A stretch of 64,000 nucleotides of DNA from Congeria kusceri. Taxonomy: Eukaryota > Mollusca > Bivalvia > Myida > Dreissenidae. The DNA lies in NCBI GenBank assembly GCA_027627225.1, contig CM051036.1:35734426-35798425 (forward strand), given 5' to 3'. The translations under genes and the position numbers were made by a program. Shown piece by piece: positions 47,101-62,509 of the stretch. The notes beneath the pieces are model-generated. The model was not told the origin of the DNA and ran no database searches. It was given only the letters and a program-made list of their open reading frames with translations. Position 1 is the first letter of the stretch. Every line of letters begins with the position of its first letter.

Positions 47101-47700
47101 GGGCAATTAAACTAAGTTTGCTGAAGATTATTTTGAAAGGCGACGCCATGATATAATTGCATTATTTGGTGACCCCATGTCATACTAGTTGCTTTGTTGC
47201 GACTTTTACGTGCGGGTTCTATTCTTAATTTATATTTTAAAACTATTTAAGCTGAACTATTTTCATGATAGATTTTTAACGCGTACGTGTTTAAGTGTTT
47301 CCGAAAATAAAATACTTTAACTGTGATTTATCTCGCATTTAAAAACACTGCTTCGAAGTTCCATTATAAAACGCTGCTTAAATTGTTTTGTTCTGGTTTA
47401 AGCCTGAAAGTTTGCGTTTTAAATAACTTTGTATTTGTGTAGACGTAAGATTATAATGTTTCATTATGCTTGCTTATGTTTTTGCACATTACTTCATAAT
47501 ATGTTCATCCTGATTCATTAACATACGAGTATTGGCAACGAATAAGAATACACTGACCAATGGGGCTGTGATATGACTATGATAGAGTTATCAATTACGA
47601 GTTCATTGGACGGATGGTCATTACCAATAAGGAGCGCATGCGCCCGTACGATCTTCGCCATTGACGTTTTAATAACAGTTTGCCAATAAGAGGGATACTG
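44160..47700 (+). repeat. Y copy of a diverged multi-kb duplicated segment (ends in M1)
   Basis: Ordered matches to 52100-60400. 44190-44520 matches 52130-52470 ('cctattcaaacaatag..', 'gacggtatg.ttcatcgagctat.aa', 'actgcgtgctgagaacat', 'tttatcatgc', 'cccatt.aggccgat'). 45570-46350 matches 57716-58340 ('gatcgtgcctattttaaattt', 'gtgccttgagattctgtggga'). 46460-46770 matches 58830-59105, and 47210-47510 matches 59320-59580 ('ccgaaaataaaa.tactttaactgtgattta'). M1 follows at 47528-47700. No convincing gene is inside. Confidence 0.7.
46428..46691 (+). other. Small open frame shared between the Y and Z copies
   Basis: 87 codons. The stretch around 'NNANSKQEMPI' and 'PINNANTTDIFNKNA' aligns in frame with 58855-58960 of the Z copy ('YNAKCQQEMQI' and, one frame over, 'QVNNGNITVNINKNP'). 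The frame is interrupted or shifted in Z, so this may be a dead exon or chance. No signal peptide, domain or splice signal is convincing. Confidence 0.25.
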
Positions 47701-48321
47701 CCAATATTGACTTACAATAGTATATGCCGCTGTCGAGGTTTTAAACGTAATGAACTACAATTTAACTAAAAACCAGCACAAGTTATAGAATAGATCACCG
47801 TAATAGCTTTCGTGAAAGGGTTTTTTAAGAAGAGGCTATGGTATACAGATGTTATGGTATACAGCGTTAAATTACCTTTTGGAATATCTGACATAAACTG
47901 TTACTTGTATATGAAGTAATTTACAACATTTCTAAGTGATGACCTATGACAGTAAAGATAATTTGTATACTGACGTTGATTTGATCTTTTTTTTTTTAAT
48001 CAATCTTTCAATAATAAACATTTAACATGCTTAAACGGATAACATTTATAGCGTAGCTTTCTCATCCACCTTTTGACCTCAAATATCCACAACTGAGTAG
48101 GCTTGAGTGAATAAATTCTAAAATTGCTTTTTGTACACATCTAATCATTAATTGATAATAAAAGAAAGATGAATACACACAAATATTTGGAGGGTATATT
48201 CTTATAAAGTTTGTAATTCTGATGGCAAATTCAGTTATGGTATAACCCAAATCGCATAAATGCACGTTTCGATATACGAACAATACTATAATTCAAGTAA
48301 TTGTTCATATAATATACATGG
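47701..48321. other. Intergenic sequence, no recognised features
   Basis: AT-rich with a short direct duplication 'atggtatacag' near 47839 and 47854. Nothing coding. Confidence 0.45.
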
Positions 48322-48645
48322 TTTTGCGCAATAAATCTTAATGTTTGACATGTTTGTGTCCATGACTTTTCAACTATTCAGGAAATCATTATATGTTTCA
48401 TTATTTGAACCATTATTCTGAAGAAATACGACATATCACAATCAGATGTCATTTTGATTGCAGGACGAAAGCTTTTTTGCGCAATAAATTTTCATTTTTG
48501 CAAATGTTTGACATGTTTGTAACCCTTACTTTTTTAACTATCCAGGAAATCATAATATGTTTCATCATTTGAACCATTATTCTGAAGAAATACGACATCT
48601 CACAATCAGATTTCGATTGCAGGACGAAAGCTTTATTACCTACCC
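48322..48645. repeat. 163-bp tandem duplication
   Basis: Two copies offset by 163 bp share 'gcgcaataaat', 'atgtttgacatgtttgt', 'caggaaatcat', 'gaaccattattctgaagaaatacgacat' and 'gattgcaggacgaaagctt'. About 90% alike by eye. Confidence 0.9.
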
Positions 48646-49935
48646 ATACAAAAGCCAGAAGAGTGACCACTAATCTACTGATACAGAGACCAATCGTAGA
48701 GAACTTAAAAAGAGATGGAGTAACTGAGCTCATTCTGGCTTTCATTCTCGCTGACCATTAAATAATTCCAAAAGTTAGCATGAAGTATTCCCTAACCAAG
48801 ATAGAGCATTGTGGTTTTGTATTGGTTACTTCCGTCAACTATTTCCCATTAATATATTAAGACCTTAGCATTGTTTGGTCCAAATTTTCACAATCTTAGA
48901 ATTCAAAATAAATGACTAAACATAAAATAATACACATTGCATTTAGTTTAGATTTCGAGTTGACTGACTGAGCAATAATCACGAACTCTTTTTGCCTGTA
49001 TGCACATCTGTCACCAAGAGTAACAATGTAATGTAACTGACATTTTTTAGGAAAAACTCTTTTTTTTTTTTTTTTACAAATTTGGATACTGTTAAGGGTT
49101 AATTATAATAATATAATGATAAATATCGCCTTTTTAAAAGGGGTTTAATGTTATAAATGTCAAAGAAAAGGCTCTGGTATGAACACTTTCAGTGCTTAAA
49201 ACAATGGTGCTTAAAGAAAATTCAGCGCAAACAAGTCACATAATTGAACATCTATATATAAATAGTTTTGTACTCAAAATGAACTAGATAATTAATAACT
49301 GCACTTTAATAAGTTTATTTTAATGTTTTAACACAACATTAAATAAACGCTTAAGTTTAAATTAAATATAAGAAAATTTGTTCTTGCTTCTCCTGTAATA
49401 TTATTGAAATGTCAGTTACTCTGCTTGTTGCGCCAAGCGGACGATATGTTATACCAAAATTTAAAATTTGCATTATTACATGTTGTATTAAATTGCTGGA
49501 ATATTATGAATAAAAGTTTTAAACTATACTGATTGATATATTGGATTAAAATAACGATGCAATATTGTCATATTTATTTAGTCTATTTTGAAAACTCTGA
49601 GATGCTCGACAATGCTTCTTGCACGACACGAATGTATGTGAAGATGCAACTACTTGTACACTATATCAACCCCAAATACAACAACATCACTGTCAATGAT
49701 ACAAACTTGTTAATACAATTAAGCAATTAATTTACAAATTCATTATTGTAATTAGGGTTATTACTATTCGTATCAATTCTGACAATAAGGCTCATCTGCT
49801 TTTCAAATTTGTTCTTCAGACGTGAGATATAAGCCTTATTGACATCCAATATCTTCTCGGAGAGGAAATTAATTGTCAACACCGGTATTTAGAGTTGCCA
49901 AAGAGTATCAAGTGTATACAAATAAGGATTAATTA
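48646..49935. other. Intergenic sequence, no recognised features
   Basis: AT-rich, no supported gene or repeat. Confidence 0.45.
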
Positions 49936-50083
49936 AAAATACAAAATACAGCCTCTGTAGTGCAGAAAGGCAAAATACAAAATACAGCCTCTGTAGTTCA
50001 GAAAGGCAAAATACCAAATACAGCCTCTGTAGTGCAGAAAGGCAAAATACAAAATACAGCCTCTGTAGTGCAGAAAGGCAAAC
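49936..50083. repeat. 36-bp tandem repeat, four near-identical copies
   Basis: 'gcctctgtagtgcagaaagg' recurs at 49951, 49987, 50023 and 50059, exactly 36 bp apart, with 'caaaatacaaaataca' between. There are no unique spacers. Recent by its low divergence. Confidence 0.95.
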
Positions 50084-50458
50084 GTTTTAGTATTATGTTA
50101 GGATGGATTAGTAGATAGTAAAAATTGTGCAAGTGTGACTGCAAACTAACATACTTCTTTGTTATATTATGCACAAATACATTTGGAATAAGAAAACAAG
50201 TTCAACATGTGTTTAACACTGAGACAAATCATGAACTCGATGTAAACACTGTCATTCTACTCAGCGCCAATAATTGTTTGCAAGTTACACAACACAGTTC
50301 CACAAACACGTTTAACGTTAATTAAACGTTAATTAAATGACATTAGTATTCATGAACCCATCATCCAATGTCATCCACAATAATCCAAGATTTAGACCGG
50401 GATTTATAACATGACGAGTAAACAGCCAAAGCAACAAAGGGATGAAAATAAAATATAT

Positions 50459-50510
50459 GAGGCGAGTCGTCGGAAAACCGTGCGTAAAGTGTTGTCCCGG
50501 AATAGCTTTT
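50459..50510 (+). mobile_element. 261-bp MITE fragment (one end only)
   Basis: GAGGCGAGTCGTCGGAAAACC, then a shortened arm to 'gtgcgtaaagtgttgtcccgga'. The rest of the element is missing. No target duplication. Confidence 0.75.
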
Positions 50511-52099
50511 GCGATATTTCCATTATTTGCTTGAAATATTAGTTCAGTATATAACGTTAACCAACTTGATTAGAAGACAGCGAATTACATATCGTCATAA
50601 AATATGTAAAGTTCAGAGTTTGTAATCGTGATGTAAATCGTGTGCATTTTTTGTGCAAAATGTTTGCACCGTTTTTAAGCTAAAGCCAAAACCGTGTCGT
50701 CTGTTGTTATGAGAAAATCGTCATTGCAGTAGCAAATGTTGAATAAGCTAAACGTGTGCCCCAAAACGTGCTTTTATTTAACGCTTATAAATCAAATGTT
50801 ATTTAGTGCTCTATTTCGTAACCAAACTTATATGATATGTTACTTAAATAATTGTTTTCATATTATTAAACTTAACATATTTTCTACCCTCACGCAATGA
50901 TTGTTTTGTGGTCTTCGTCGATTCGTGTCAATTGGCTGCGTTTTTAAAAAGAGCTTCAAACTAAGTATATTTTCATTATTTCCATACCTGCTACACGATA
51001 AGATAAAATATTCTTTATTTGGACTTAATCATAACAGTTTATTATCCATTCACATGAAAATAAATAAGTGTAATAGTCGATATATATACATCTGTTAAAG
51101 TGTACACATTTAATTAAAAGAAAGAAATAAGTAGATATACAACATTTTATATCTATAAAAAAAGGAATAATAAAACAACATTGCACGTGGCTGGTAGATC
51201 ACTTGGAAATGCATGCACATTATACATTTACTGAGACATGACATATTAAGTGAAGAACCAAAATAAATCACAACCCTCCAGTCCAGTTAGAGGGTACATA
51301 CAAATGAGCAGTGCTATCAACAACAAAAAATCTAGAAATAATATTTAATTCGATGTTCGCGTCATTATAATGTTACTGTTTATATCAAGACAAAGCCAGT
51401 GCAATAAAGTTAAAGTGAAATCTTGCGTCATACAATAGACGTATGTAAATTGTGCAAAGGAACCTAGGAAAACAAATTAGTTAAAATGTTTAAATCTTGA
51501 ATAAGAGAAAAAATAATCTTTGCGAATAAGGTAAGTGTAATAAGGTGAGGTAATAATGCCCATACATTTAATACTCGTATTAATAGTAATTACAAGAGTA
51601 AAGTCGGGTAATATCGTTTAATTTTGACACAATTTTACGTAAAATATATTCTAGTCTCTAGTCAACAGTGGTTGAGAATGTAATTTTATTTAAATTATTA
51701 TCGTTAAGTTAATAATTCCTCTCTATAGTATAATGTTTATTTTATTATGAACGAATTTGATATAGTTTCCATATTTATACATTATATATTTATTCTTTTA
51801 TATACCCAAAATCATCAGAATATTTGGCATGGCGTCATCGATTACTATTTGACAACCGTTTGCAAGTACCTCAAATAGCATATCCATGTCCTTTTAGAGC
51901 GACAGAAAGGCAAGTTCGTTAATTTACATACATGTAACTGGAAAATGTATAAAGTACCTATACAATGTACATATTAAACATATACATACTTCACAAACGG
52001 GATATAATAAATCGAATATTGCCTAAATAAATAAAAAGCAATATTTATTAACATTAATACAGTTGCATGTTATCTTTCGTAGTAACGGTTGTAACAATT
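50511..52099. other. Intergenic sequence, no recognised features
   Basis: AT-rich. 52060-52100 matches 28340-28380 weakly. No gene supported. Confidence 0.45.
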
Positions 52100-52687
52100 T
52101 TTATAATACATTTAATACATATACCTCATTGTTCATCAAAAGACCTATAAAATTCCCCTATTAAAACATCTCTGTCAATGTTCTTCTCTTTGACAAACTG
52201 TAAGGAAGAAATAAAATATGGCAATTATAGTCCTAAATAAGGACGGTATGGTTGATCGAGCTATTAAGGGAGAATACAAATTAGATGTATTGTAAGTCTC
52301 AATACTGCGTGCTGAGAACATGTATAAGTAACTTTATCATGCGATGTTCCCATTGAGGTCGATATATCCGAAACCTGAAGTAAAATGTCAAATCAAATTT
52401 CAATATCAACAATATTATCAAAGAGGCCAGTGTTGGGATAACGACGGACAACACATTGGTTTGTCTCTGTCTAAAACATATTGTTTCCAAGTTTATGTAC
52501 ACTCAGCACGTATAATATATGTGACAAGAGGTACACCATAATATTCATATACAAATATATAGAATACCAGGCTGAAAAGGTCCCTAAACAACAATGTTTC
52601 GCTAGTTTCATTACTATAAACAGCTACGTAATCTATTAAGATGGCAAGAAACAAAGAACCACGTAGACAAAAATGGTGAGCAGGGTA
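52100..52687 (+). repeat. Z copy of the duplicated segment, left part
   Basis: Collinear with 44160-44530 of Y. It is interrupted downstream by a retrotransposon (52688-57030) and resumes at about 57700. Confidence 0.65.
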
Positions 52688-53366
52688 TTAGTTTATTCGG
52701 TTGCCGGGTGGGTTGTGTAAGGTGTAACATATTAATTGTATGAATTTACTTAACTTAAATAGTTTGTCAATTTTGCTTTCATTCATGACCCGTTGAAATG
52801 TAAGTATATTTATATTGTTAAGATTGACAAAATTGACAAACGACAACATACGTTTCCTATCCATAGTAAAAAAGTGCACTTAAGTATGTAATGAAATTCA
52901 TCACCCACATCATTTAGATTACAAAGATGACATTTTCTCTCGGAACGTTCTATACTTAACCAACGTCCCTTTTAAATGGGTAAATGGTTATTACACATTC
53001 TGAAGTTAACAACGGGTTGTAACAAAATCAGCTAACAACGTAAACGTTTTCAAGTTTATGTCAATTTTAAACAATCTATAATTATAGCATTTGTTTGATT
53101 CATTAACAATGCTAGATCAATTTTGTAAACACTGAATTTTCAGGCTTGTTTCAACAAGATATAACAACGCTTCCTTGCTTCCATCAAAGCATTTATTATA
53201 CCAAATAAAGCTTAAACCGCATTCATCTATGATATTTTAACACAGCTTAACCAGATATATGAGTTATTTCTAACCAATTAATCGTTCAGAAACTCACTTT
53301 TATACAACTGAAGACTATGTTGATTGGTTATTCAGAAGCTTATACCAAAAGCCAATAATTCTTTTT
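52688..53366 (-). pseudogene. Non-LTR retrotransposon ORF2 relic, C-terminal part
   Basis: Minus-strand reading resumes right across the inserted element at 53367: 'RIIGFWYKLLNNQS', then a stretch that would fit the usual '..ILDECG..W' region, 'IERSERKCHLCNLNDVGDEF' (CxxC..H..C knuckle, ~52935), and 'FVNFVNLNNINILT' to a stop at 52688. Several stops and frameshifts. This is the same element as 54843-57030. Confidence 0.85.
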
Positions 53367-54842
53367 AGCTCACCTGATTCGTGCTCAAGGGTGAGCTATT
53401 GTGGTCAGTCTGTATCCGGCGTCTGTCGTCCGTCGTCAACATTTTACTTCAAACAACTTCTTCTCTGAAACCACTTGACGGATTGTAACCAAACTTGGCA
53501 GAAATGTTCCTGGGGTGGTCCTGGGATGGTCCTTTACCAAATTCCTTCAATGTATTTAAAAAAAAAAATATTGAAAACTCTGGTTTTCATGGCAACCAAA
53601 AGCTTAAAAACTGGAAAACTTAAAAAATCTTCTTGTCAGAAATCACTGGTGGTTTTGAAAATAGTTTTCACAGAAATGCTCCTTGGGTGACCATCTATCA
53701 AATTCCTTCAAGTCAGTTTGATTTGTTAAAAAACATGGCCGCCAGGGGGCGGGGCAGTTTTCCTTATATGGCTTTAAAAATCTTCTTGTCTGAAACCACT
53801 GGCTGGATTTTAAAATTATTTAACGGAAATGTTCCTTTGGTGACCCTCTTCCAAATTCCTTGAAATTATTGTGATTCGTTAAAAAAACATGGACGCCAGG
53901 GGGCGGGCCAGTTTTCCTTATATGCCTATATTGAAAACTTTAAAAATCTTCTAGTCTCAAACCACTTGCAGGATTTCAAAATAATTTCACAGAATTGGTC
54001 CTTGGGTGACCCTCTACCAAATTCCTTGAAATCATTTTGATTTGTTAAAAAACATGGCTGCCAGGGGGCGGGGCAGTTTCCCTTATATGGCTATATTGAA
54101 AACTTAAAAAAAAATTCTTCTAGTCTGAAACCACTGGCTGGATTTCAAAATAATTTACACAAATGCTCCTTGGGTGACCCTCTACCATATTCCTTCAAAT
54201 CATTTTGATACGTTAAAAAACATGGGCGCCAGGGGGCGGAGCATTTTTCCTTATATGGCTATATTGAAAACTTTTAAAATCTTATAGTCTGAAACCACTG
54301 GCTGGATTTCAAAATAATTTCATAGAAATGTTCCTTGGATGACCCTCTACCAAAGTCCTTGAAATCATTTTGATTTGTTAAAAAACATGGCCGCCAGGGG
54401 CCGGGGCAGTTTTCCTTATACGACTATATTGAACACTTTAAAATCTTCTTGTCTGAAACCACTGGCTGGATTTCAAAATAATTTCACAGAAATGCTCCTT
54501 GGGTGACCCTCTATCAAATTCCTTGAAAGCTTTTTGATTTGTTAAAAAAAATATGGCCGCCAGGGGGCGGGGCAGTTTTTCTTATATGGCTATATTGAAA
54601 ATTTTAAAAATGTTATTTTCTCAAACCACTGGCTAAATTTCAAAGTAATTTCACATACATGTTCCTTGGGTGACCGTCTACCAAATTTCTGGAAATCATT
54701 ATGATTCGTTAAACATAATGGGTGCCGGGGGCGGGACAGTATTCCGTATATGGCTATACTGAAATCTTAAACAATTTTTTATAAAAGCCGTTATGATGCT
54801 TTACACTCAGGTGAGCGACGTAGGGCCATCGTGGCCCTCTTG
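53367..54842 (+). mobile_element. AGCTCACC-family tandem-core element E, inserted in a retrotransposon
   Basis: It begins AGCTCACCTGATTCGTGCTC..GGGTGAGCT (hairpin, 53367-53396), then GTCTGTCGTCCGTCGTC. About seven ~165-bp units follow ('ggccgccagggggcggggcagttttccttatatggctatatt'-type landmarks, 'ctgaaaccactggctggatttcaaaataatttcacagaaatg'). The end is CAGGTGAGCGACGT AGGGCCA TCG TGGCCCT CTTG at about 54842. Its right terminus is nearly identical to copy A, but the core differs. Confidence 0.9.
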
Positions 54843-57231
<2,389 letters not shown>

Positions 57232-57239
57232 AAACACAT

Positions 57240-57699
57240 AAACACCTAATGTGCAAAATGCATGGATAGTTCCAGATTTAAAATCAAATATATTACAGTT
57301 TCCATATAACCAACAGTGCAATGACAGACAAATACGCGCTACGGACACGGCTTCCCTTTTTATTTACCTGACAGAAATAGTTTAATCGACCGAAAAATAT
57401 AGAGGATATTTGTTGGTTTTGGTAGAATATCGATTTTAATCCACAAGTGATCATAGAAATATATATTTTCAGGAGTTGCGCAAAATATATTTTCTATGAT
57501 CGTCAGTGAATAAAAAGTCGATATTATCTACCGAAACCAACACATTTTCTTTTATTTGATGTTGTTGTTTTTTCCATCTAAGTGGGTTTTATATGATATT
57601 TATATTACCAATTCTATTTCACTGATATTTCCCAATAAATTACTGGAAAGCATAAAATAAATATTCAATATTATCAAAATGAAGACATTGAGCATGCTG
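57240..57699. other. Intergenic sequence, no recognised features
   Basis: 57395-57545 contains an imperfect inverted repeat ('atttgttggttttggtagaatatcgatttt' against 'aaaagtcgatattatctaccgaaaccaacacatt'), with 'tgatcatagaaatatatattttc' and 'aaaatatattttctatgatc' inside it: a fold-back of about 150 bp. Confidence 0.6.
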
Positions 57700-58451
57700 C
57701 ATGCTATTTGATTGAACACTAGTGTTCGTGCCTATTTTATATTTCTTCTCGCATTTAAGTTTTAGGTTGCATGGATTGTTATCAAATTATAGGTATCCTT
57801 GTTACGAAATTTATTTTATTCCCGCAACATTTGAACACTCATCCTCTTAAAACGCGGAATATGTGGCCGCCATGTTATAGTTGAAGTGACCATCATCTTA
57901 TTCTACGTCAGACCGGAGTTATGCTGTATATGTGTATCACGGACTGTATGATATCAGATGTATTCTAATGCGTGTTATATAACAAAACATTGGATGTCTA
58001 CTAGATTCCTATGTGCACTTCGTTTCATCCATAATTCGTCTCAATAATTATTCTACGCATTCAACACGGCTGTATGTGTTTTACAAATATGTCATTGTCA
58101 CAAAATGTTGTATTTTGGCTGTATATCTGCCAATTTGTACCATAGCCTTAAAACAAAGCATCGCGTTGAAAACGGACGACTTCATTAGTATGTGTTTAGC
58201 AAATGTGCCAAACTAGTGTTATAAATACTGTTCTCGAGGAAAGCAAATCTTTCAATGTGTGCCTTGGGTGTCCGTGGGAAATATGTGTAAACTTAATGGA
58301 AGTGACATTATCGTACTCGGTATGTCGAACTATTTTGGTTAAGGTTGTGTCTGAGCTTTTTTTTATTAGTTCTATATTTTAAAAGAATATATACCGGTTA
58401 TGTTAGATTTATTTTCTGGCAATAATTACAAACATTAGTAACACAGTTGCA

Positions 58452-58715
58452 AACTAGACATTTGTTCAAAGGACACGGGTGCCCACACATTCTGCTGCTT
58501 GTCACAAAACCCGATGCAATTACTATGCCCGGGTGCAAAAGTTCACATGATGATGAACGTGTTTTTATGAACTTTCATCACTCTAGCAGTTATACTTTTT
58601 GAGTTTCGCGCGCCACAAAAATCCGACGGACAGAAGGACGGACGAAAGGACGGAAGGACGGACGGACGAGGGCAAATCTGTATGCTCCCCCCCTTCTATC
58701 TAAATGTGGGGGCAT
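58452..58715 (-). mobile_element. ATGCCCC-family short element
   Basis: Read on the minus strand: ATGCCCCCACATTTAG..GGGGGGAGCAT (hairpin 58680-58715), then CGTCCGTCCGTCC-type repeats. The right end is near 58452 with a decayed 'gtgtcctttgaacaaatgtctag' stem-loop. No tandem core. Confidence 0.75.
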
Positions 58716-59595
58716 AACAAATATTGTTGCTTACCCTTTGTTGTTGATTCTTATACTATGTAAACAATGAAACAGAGACGTACAGAAACGTAATATATGG
58801 AACACATATATAACAGTTCCAATACGGTAGCATACACTTTAGCGCTCGTACACCTCCGCTACAATGCGAAATGCCAGCAAGAAATGCAAATACTTTCACA
58901 ATTGCGTGAAGCGTGCAAGTCAACAACGGCAACATTACAGTCAACATTAACAAGAACCCCCGGCACTATTTGTGCGATGGAGTACATCTGTATAGTACGT
59001 ACAGAATCGCTAATAAAGAATTAATAACAACTAGCGGTGCATCTATTTTTAGTTTAGTTGGGATAACTGATCGATCAAGTGGTATACGTAGATGTATAGA
59101 TGTTGCATACGATTAGTGTCTACTCCTGCATTCGTTTTGTGGCAGTAAAACTGAAGTAAGGAACTACAGATGTTTTATTAAAATGTAATAAAATAAAACA
59201 ATATTAGAAAAATATATTGTTATTGAGAACTATATTATATTCAAACCAGTTTGTGTGCAATGTTTGTGCACCTGTTGTATGGTCACAACACTTGTATACT
59301 TCAATTATTGCTCGAACTTAACGATTTTCTTGTTGATTTTTACGTGTACCTTTATTTCCTTTGCCGAAAATAAAACTATTTTAACCGTGATTTATATTGC
59401 ATTAAAAAAACTGTTTTAAAGTGCCACAATAAACACGCTGCAGAAACCTTTTTTGTTTTGTTAAAGGTTTGCACATGTGTGTGTTAATTTGCTTTGTAAT
59501 TTTGCAGACGTAATATTATAATGTTTAATCTTTTTGCTTTTGTTTTTGGTCCTTACTTCATAACATTTTTCAGTATACATTAAGCGTTCATTTGT

Positions 59596-59924
59596 GCACC
59601 TATCAATATTTTTCCCCAGGGAGCAGCGGCAGGCTGACCCTGGGCAATTTGACAAATAATATTTTTGAAGGTCTAATTCCCCCCTTTAGGGTCAAGAATA
59701 TTTGTCTGAATATCCTCTGTGGAAGATGCTATATGTTTATCAAATGGTCCAGGAGTCTGCATTACCGGGATCTAAAATGCAACCAAAGTCTATTACCCCG
59801 GGACCCGTAATCATTAGGAATGTCAACTTCCCCGCCTGTCGGGAATCGCTTTCAGTCTGAAGTCCCGTATATGCCCGCCGCTCCCCCCCCCCCCCCCACC
59901 CGGGGGGAAAACATTGATAGGCGC
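59596..59924. mobile_element. 329-bp GC-rich TIR element
   Basis: GCACCTATCAATATTTTTCCCC at the left pairs with CCCGGGGGGAAAACATTGATAGGCGC at the right (~22-bp TIR). The interior has CCAGGG..CCCTGG hairpins and a C15 run (59883-59898). Absent from the matching place in Y (~47510), so it inserted after that duplication. No clear target duplication. Confidence 0.65.
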
Positions 59925-60179
59925 ATTATTACCACTACGCGCTTGAAATTGGAGCAATACGTAAAACAAAATTTTCTTCATTTGATTGTAACAACATATA
60001 CATGCATATTAAAGACAAACACTTGCAAGTTCTTAAACATGAAGAATATAATATGTCTCCGTTGTTAACTGTAATTTTACAAAGTACATATGTAATAAGT
60101 AATATTGGTAGCTACATTACAATTAAAAAAAATTGCAAGGTGTTGATGGATCAAAAATTAAAAAACACGAACGATATAA

Positions 60180-60410
60180 TATACTATGAAACTGTCGTCG
60201 AACATGTCAGACGTTCACCAAAACACAGTTGTCGCCCAGATTTATTAAGGAAGACTGCCAATCCTTCGGACAGATGGTCATTAGCAAAAAAGCAGCGATT
60301 GTGCGTGTTCGCTCGTCCCTATTGACTCTGCTTTAACACTGCCGTTGATGCAAAGGGTTCTTGGACTTTGTCACCCCGAAACAGGTGATGTTGGTATATA
60401 CATGTAAATG
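60180..60410 (+). repeat. M1 repeat, copy Z
   Basis: 'catgtcagacgttcaccaaaac', 'gactgccaatc', 'cggacagatggtcatta', 'gcagcgattgtgcgtgttcgctc', 'gttgatgcaaagggttc', 'aacaggtgatgttggta' follow the order of copy X, with an internal deletion before 'cggacagatgg'. Confidence 0.6.
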
Positions 60411-60839
60411 TATAATTACTATTTATACGCATTTAAGAACATGGTAAGAGGATGATGATGTCGCAGGAGCAAACATTTTCTTTTTAATGTAAATATGACG
60501 TCAGACTTTTGTCATATAACAGAGCACAATAAATGCTATCGAGAATATCTTCTTTTTTTTTTTAAATAACCTGAATGATAGCAAAGTGTCTCGCGGTTGT
60601 TATTTGTGTTGTTTAAATAAACTTTTTTTTACATATTTCCATTTATCTACAATAATTCTTTATACTTAATTATGTACATATCATAAATTAAAAAAACAAA
60701 ACAAAAAACAGATTCATATTTTTATATTTGAGTACCTTAACATTAGTCCAAACCAATATTTCATGAAGGTAAGTAACGGTACTCATGTTTTAATAACGCG
60801 ATATATGATACATATATATATAATATAAAAGTGCAATAT
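60411..60839. other. Spacer between M1 and M2
   Basis: AT-rich, unrecognised. Corresponds in position to 25411-26034. Confidence 0.4.
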
Positions 60840-61040
60840 GATGTTGTCGAACGAAGAACATTTTTTGCCAACGTCTGTCTGAAGGCCTTGAAATTATCAT
60901 AACTAAAGAGCTAAAACTTTGGCCATTACTCAAGCGATACTGGAATGGTGGCGTGTCCTTACTTGCCGTATATCAGTATACACTATTCACTATTGAGTTT
61001 TCATAATCGCCTCGGGATTTCAGAGAAGTGAGGCAGATTA
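60840..61040 (+). repeat. M2 repeat, copy Z
   Basis: 'gttgtcgaacgaagaacattttttgcc', 'tgtctgaaggccttga', 'ctttggccatt', 'tactggaatggtggcgtg', 'cgggatttcagagaagtgag' match copy W in order. Confidence 0.7.
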
Positions 61041-62509
61041 CGAGGGATGATCAAAAATAATGTATATTTTTTTCATATTTTTAAACATATAATTATTTCA
61101 TAAAAAATATGTACATTAAAATAAACTGGAATATATATTGCATCAATTTACAAAATTTCAGCGATTTTACTCTTCTCTGTAAAAAATGGCAGGCATTTAA
61201 AATTAGTCACTATAGGCAACCCGGAGCACGTCAATTGGAATTCAATGACGTCGTTAACGTCATTTACTTCAGGGAAGATTTGGTACGAAAGAAATATTCT
61301 TGTTTCAATATTATTATTTCACTATTATTCAATATTTTCAGATATTTTAATTACACTATCCTATCAATGATTCTTGCGTTAAAATCTCCGTAAAGAGGCC
61401 TTTCTCATCATGGTCTTGAGGCAATATGATAACTAGTCTCGCAGACACTTGTTCAGGGTGCTTTATGGCGTTTTGAATACCAATACATAAAATACATTTT
61501 AAAACATTCTGCATTTTTAGTATGTTTGATTACATTACACATTTAGCATATAAACGTGTATAATGTTAAAATATGCATACATCATTTTGCTGAATCAAGA
61601 AAGGAAATACCTGTTAGAAATATTTAAAATAAAATAATATGTACGTCTTATTTTAAATATGCATGTACAATGACAATGACAATTAAAATAACGATGTAAT
61701 GTGTCATTGACATGTTTTCCTTATTGCTTACTAATCAACATGCATTAATCATGGAGAAATAAACCAAGCGAGACATTTCGCATAGCTACCTGTCCGTGGT
61801 GATCAAGCTAATTTAAGCTGATTGACGTCGTCATCGTCGCGTCTGTTTTTCCGTATCCATTCATGTCTCAATGCTTACAATCCCATCTAAAAATTATATT
61901 GCACTATGTAAAAACACTTGCCCTACTCAAAAACTGTATTCTATGCGGCTTCTTGATAAAAACAAATGTCTGCATAGATGATTTTCAAATATCTGTACTC
62001 GATTTCATTACCACCCGAATTTAGAGTTGATCTCAAAATTACATTTTTTCTTAATTGACGTTATGCATCACCTTCATATCAATATTGTTTTTATTAATAG
62101 GCACTCTTAAAATAAAGCCAATTTTTGGTATGATGTCAATGTATGTTTGTCTTACATTATACCAAACTTTTTTGAAGTAAGTATACTTATTTTGTACAGA
62201 ATTTATAATCTATTTACTTGATGTAATGCAAATAAATGGCGTGCTCCACTTAATGGTTACCATGGTTATATTATCAAATAGATTAGGCGTACAACAAATT
62301 AATTTCACAATATTACTTATTAAACATGTTCCATTTGAATCCCGATTCATTTTTATAATAGGTTTTATTCAATAACTTTTGTTTAGTTGTAAACAATATA
62401 AAAAGTCTACGTTATTTTTGAACATCCCTCGTACAACATATTTTTGCAAACAACAACAGCCAAACATCATCGAAGAGCGATCCTTAATCCACTTTAAAGA
62501 GTCGTAATT
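61041..62509. other. Intergenic sequence, no recognised features
   Basis: AT-rich. The 94-codon frame at 61109-61393 is unrecognised. Confidence 0.45.

Larger units (their letters stand above)
57716..60410 (+). repeat. Z copy of the duplicated segment, right part (ends in M1)
   Basis: Collinear with 45570-47700 of Y, but enlarged by a short ATGCCCC-family element (58452-58715) and a TIR element (59596-59924), neither of which is in Y. M1 occupies 60180-60410. Confidence 0.65.

Noticed and set aside
49936..50083. CRISPR-like 36-bp repeats
   Set aside because: Direct tandem units without unique spacers, in a eukaryotic genome with no cas genes.
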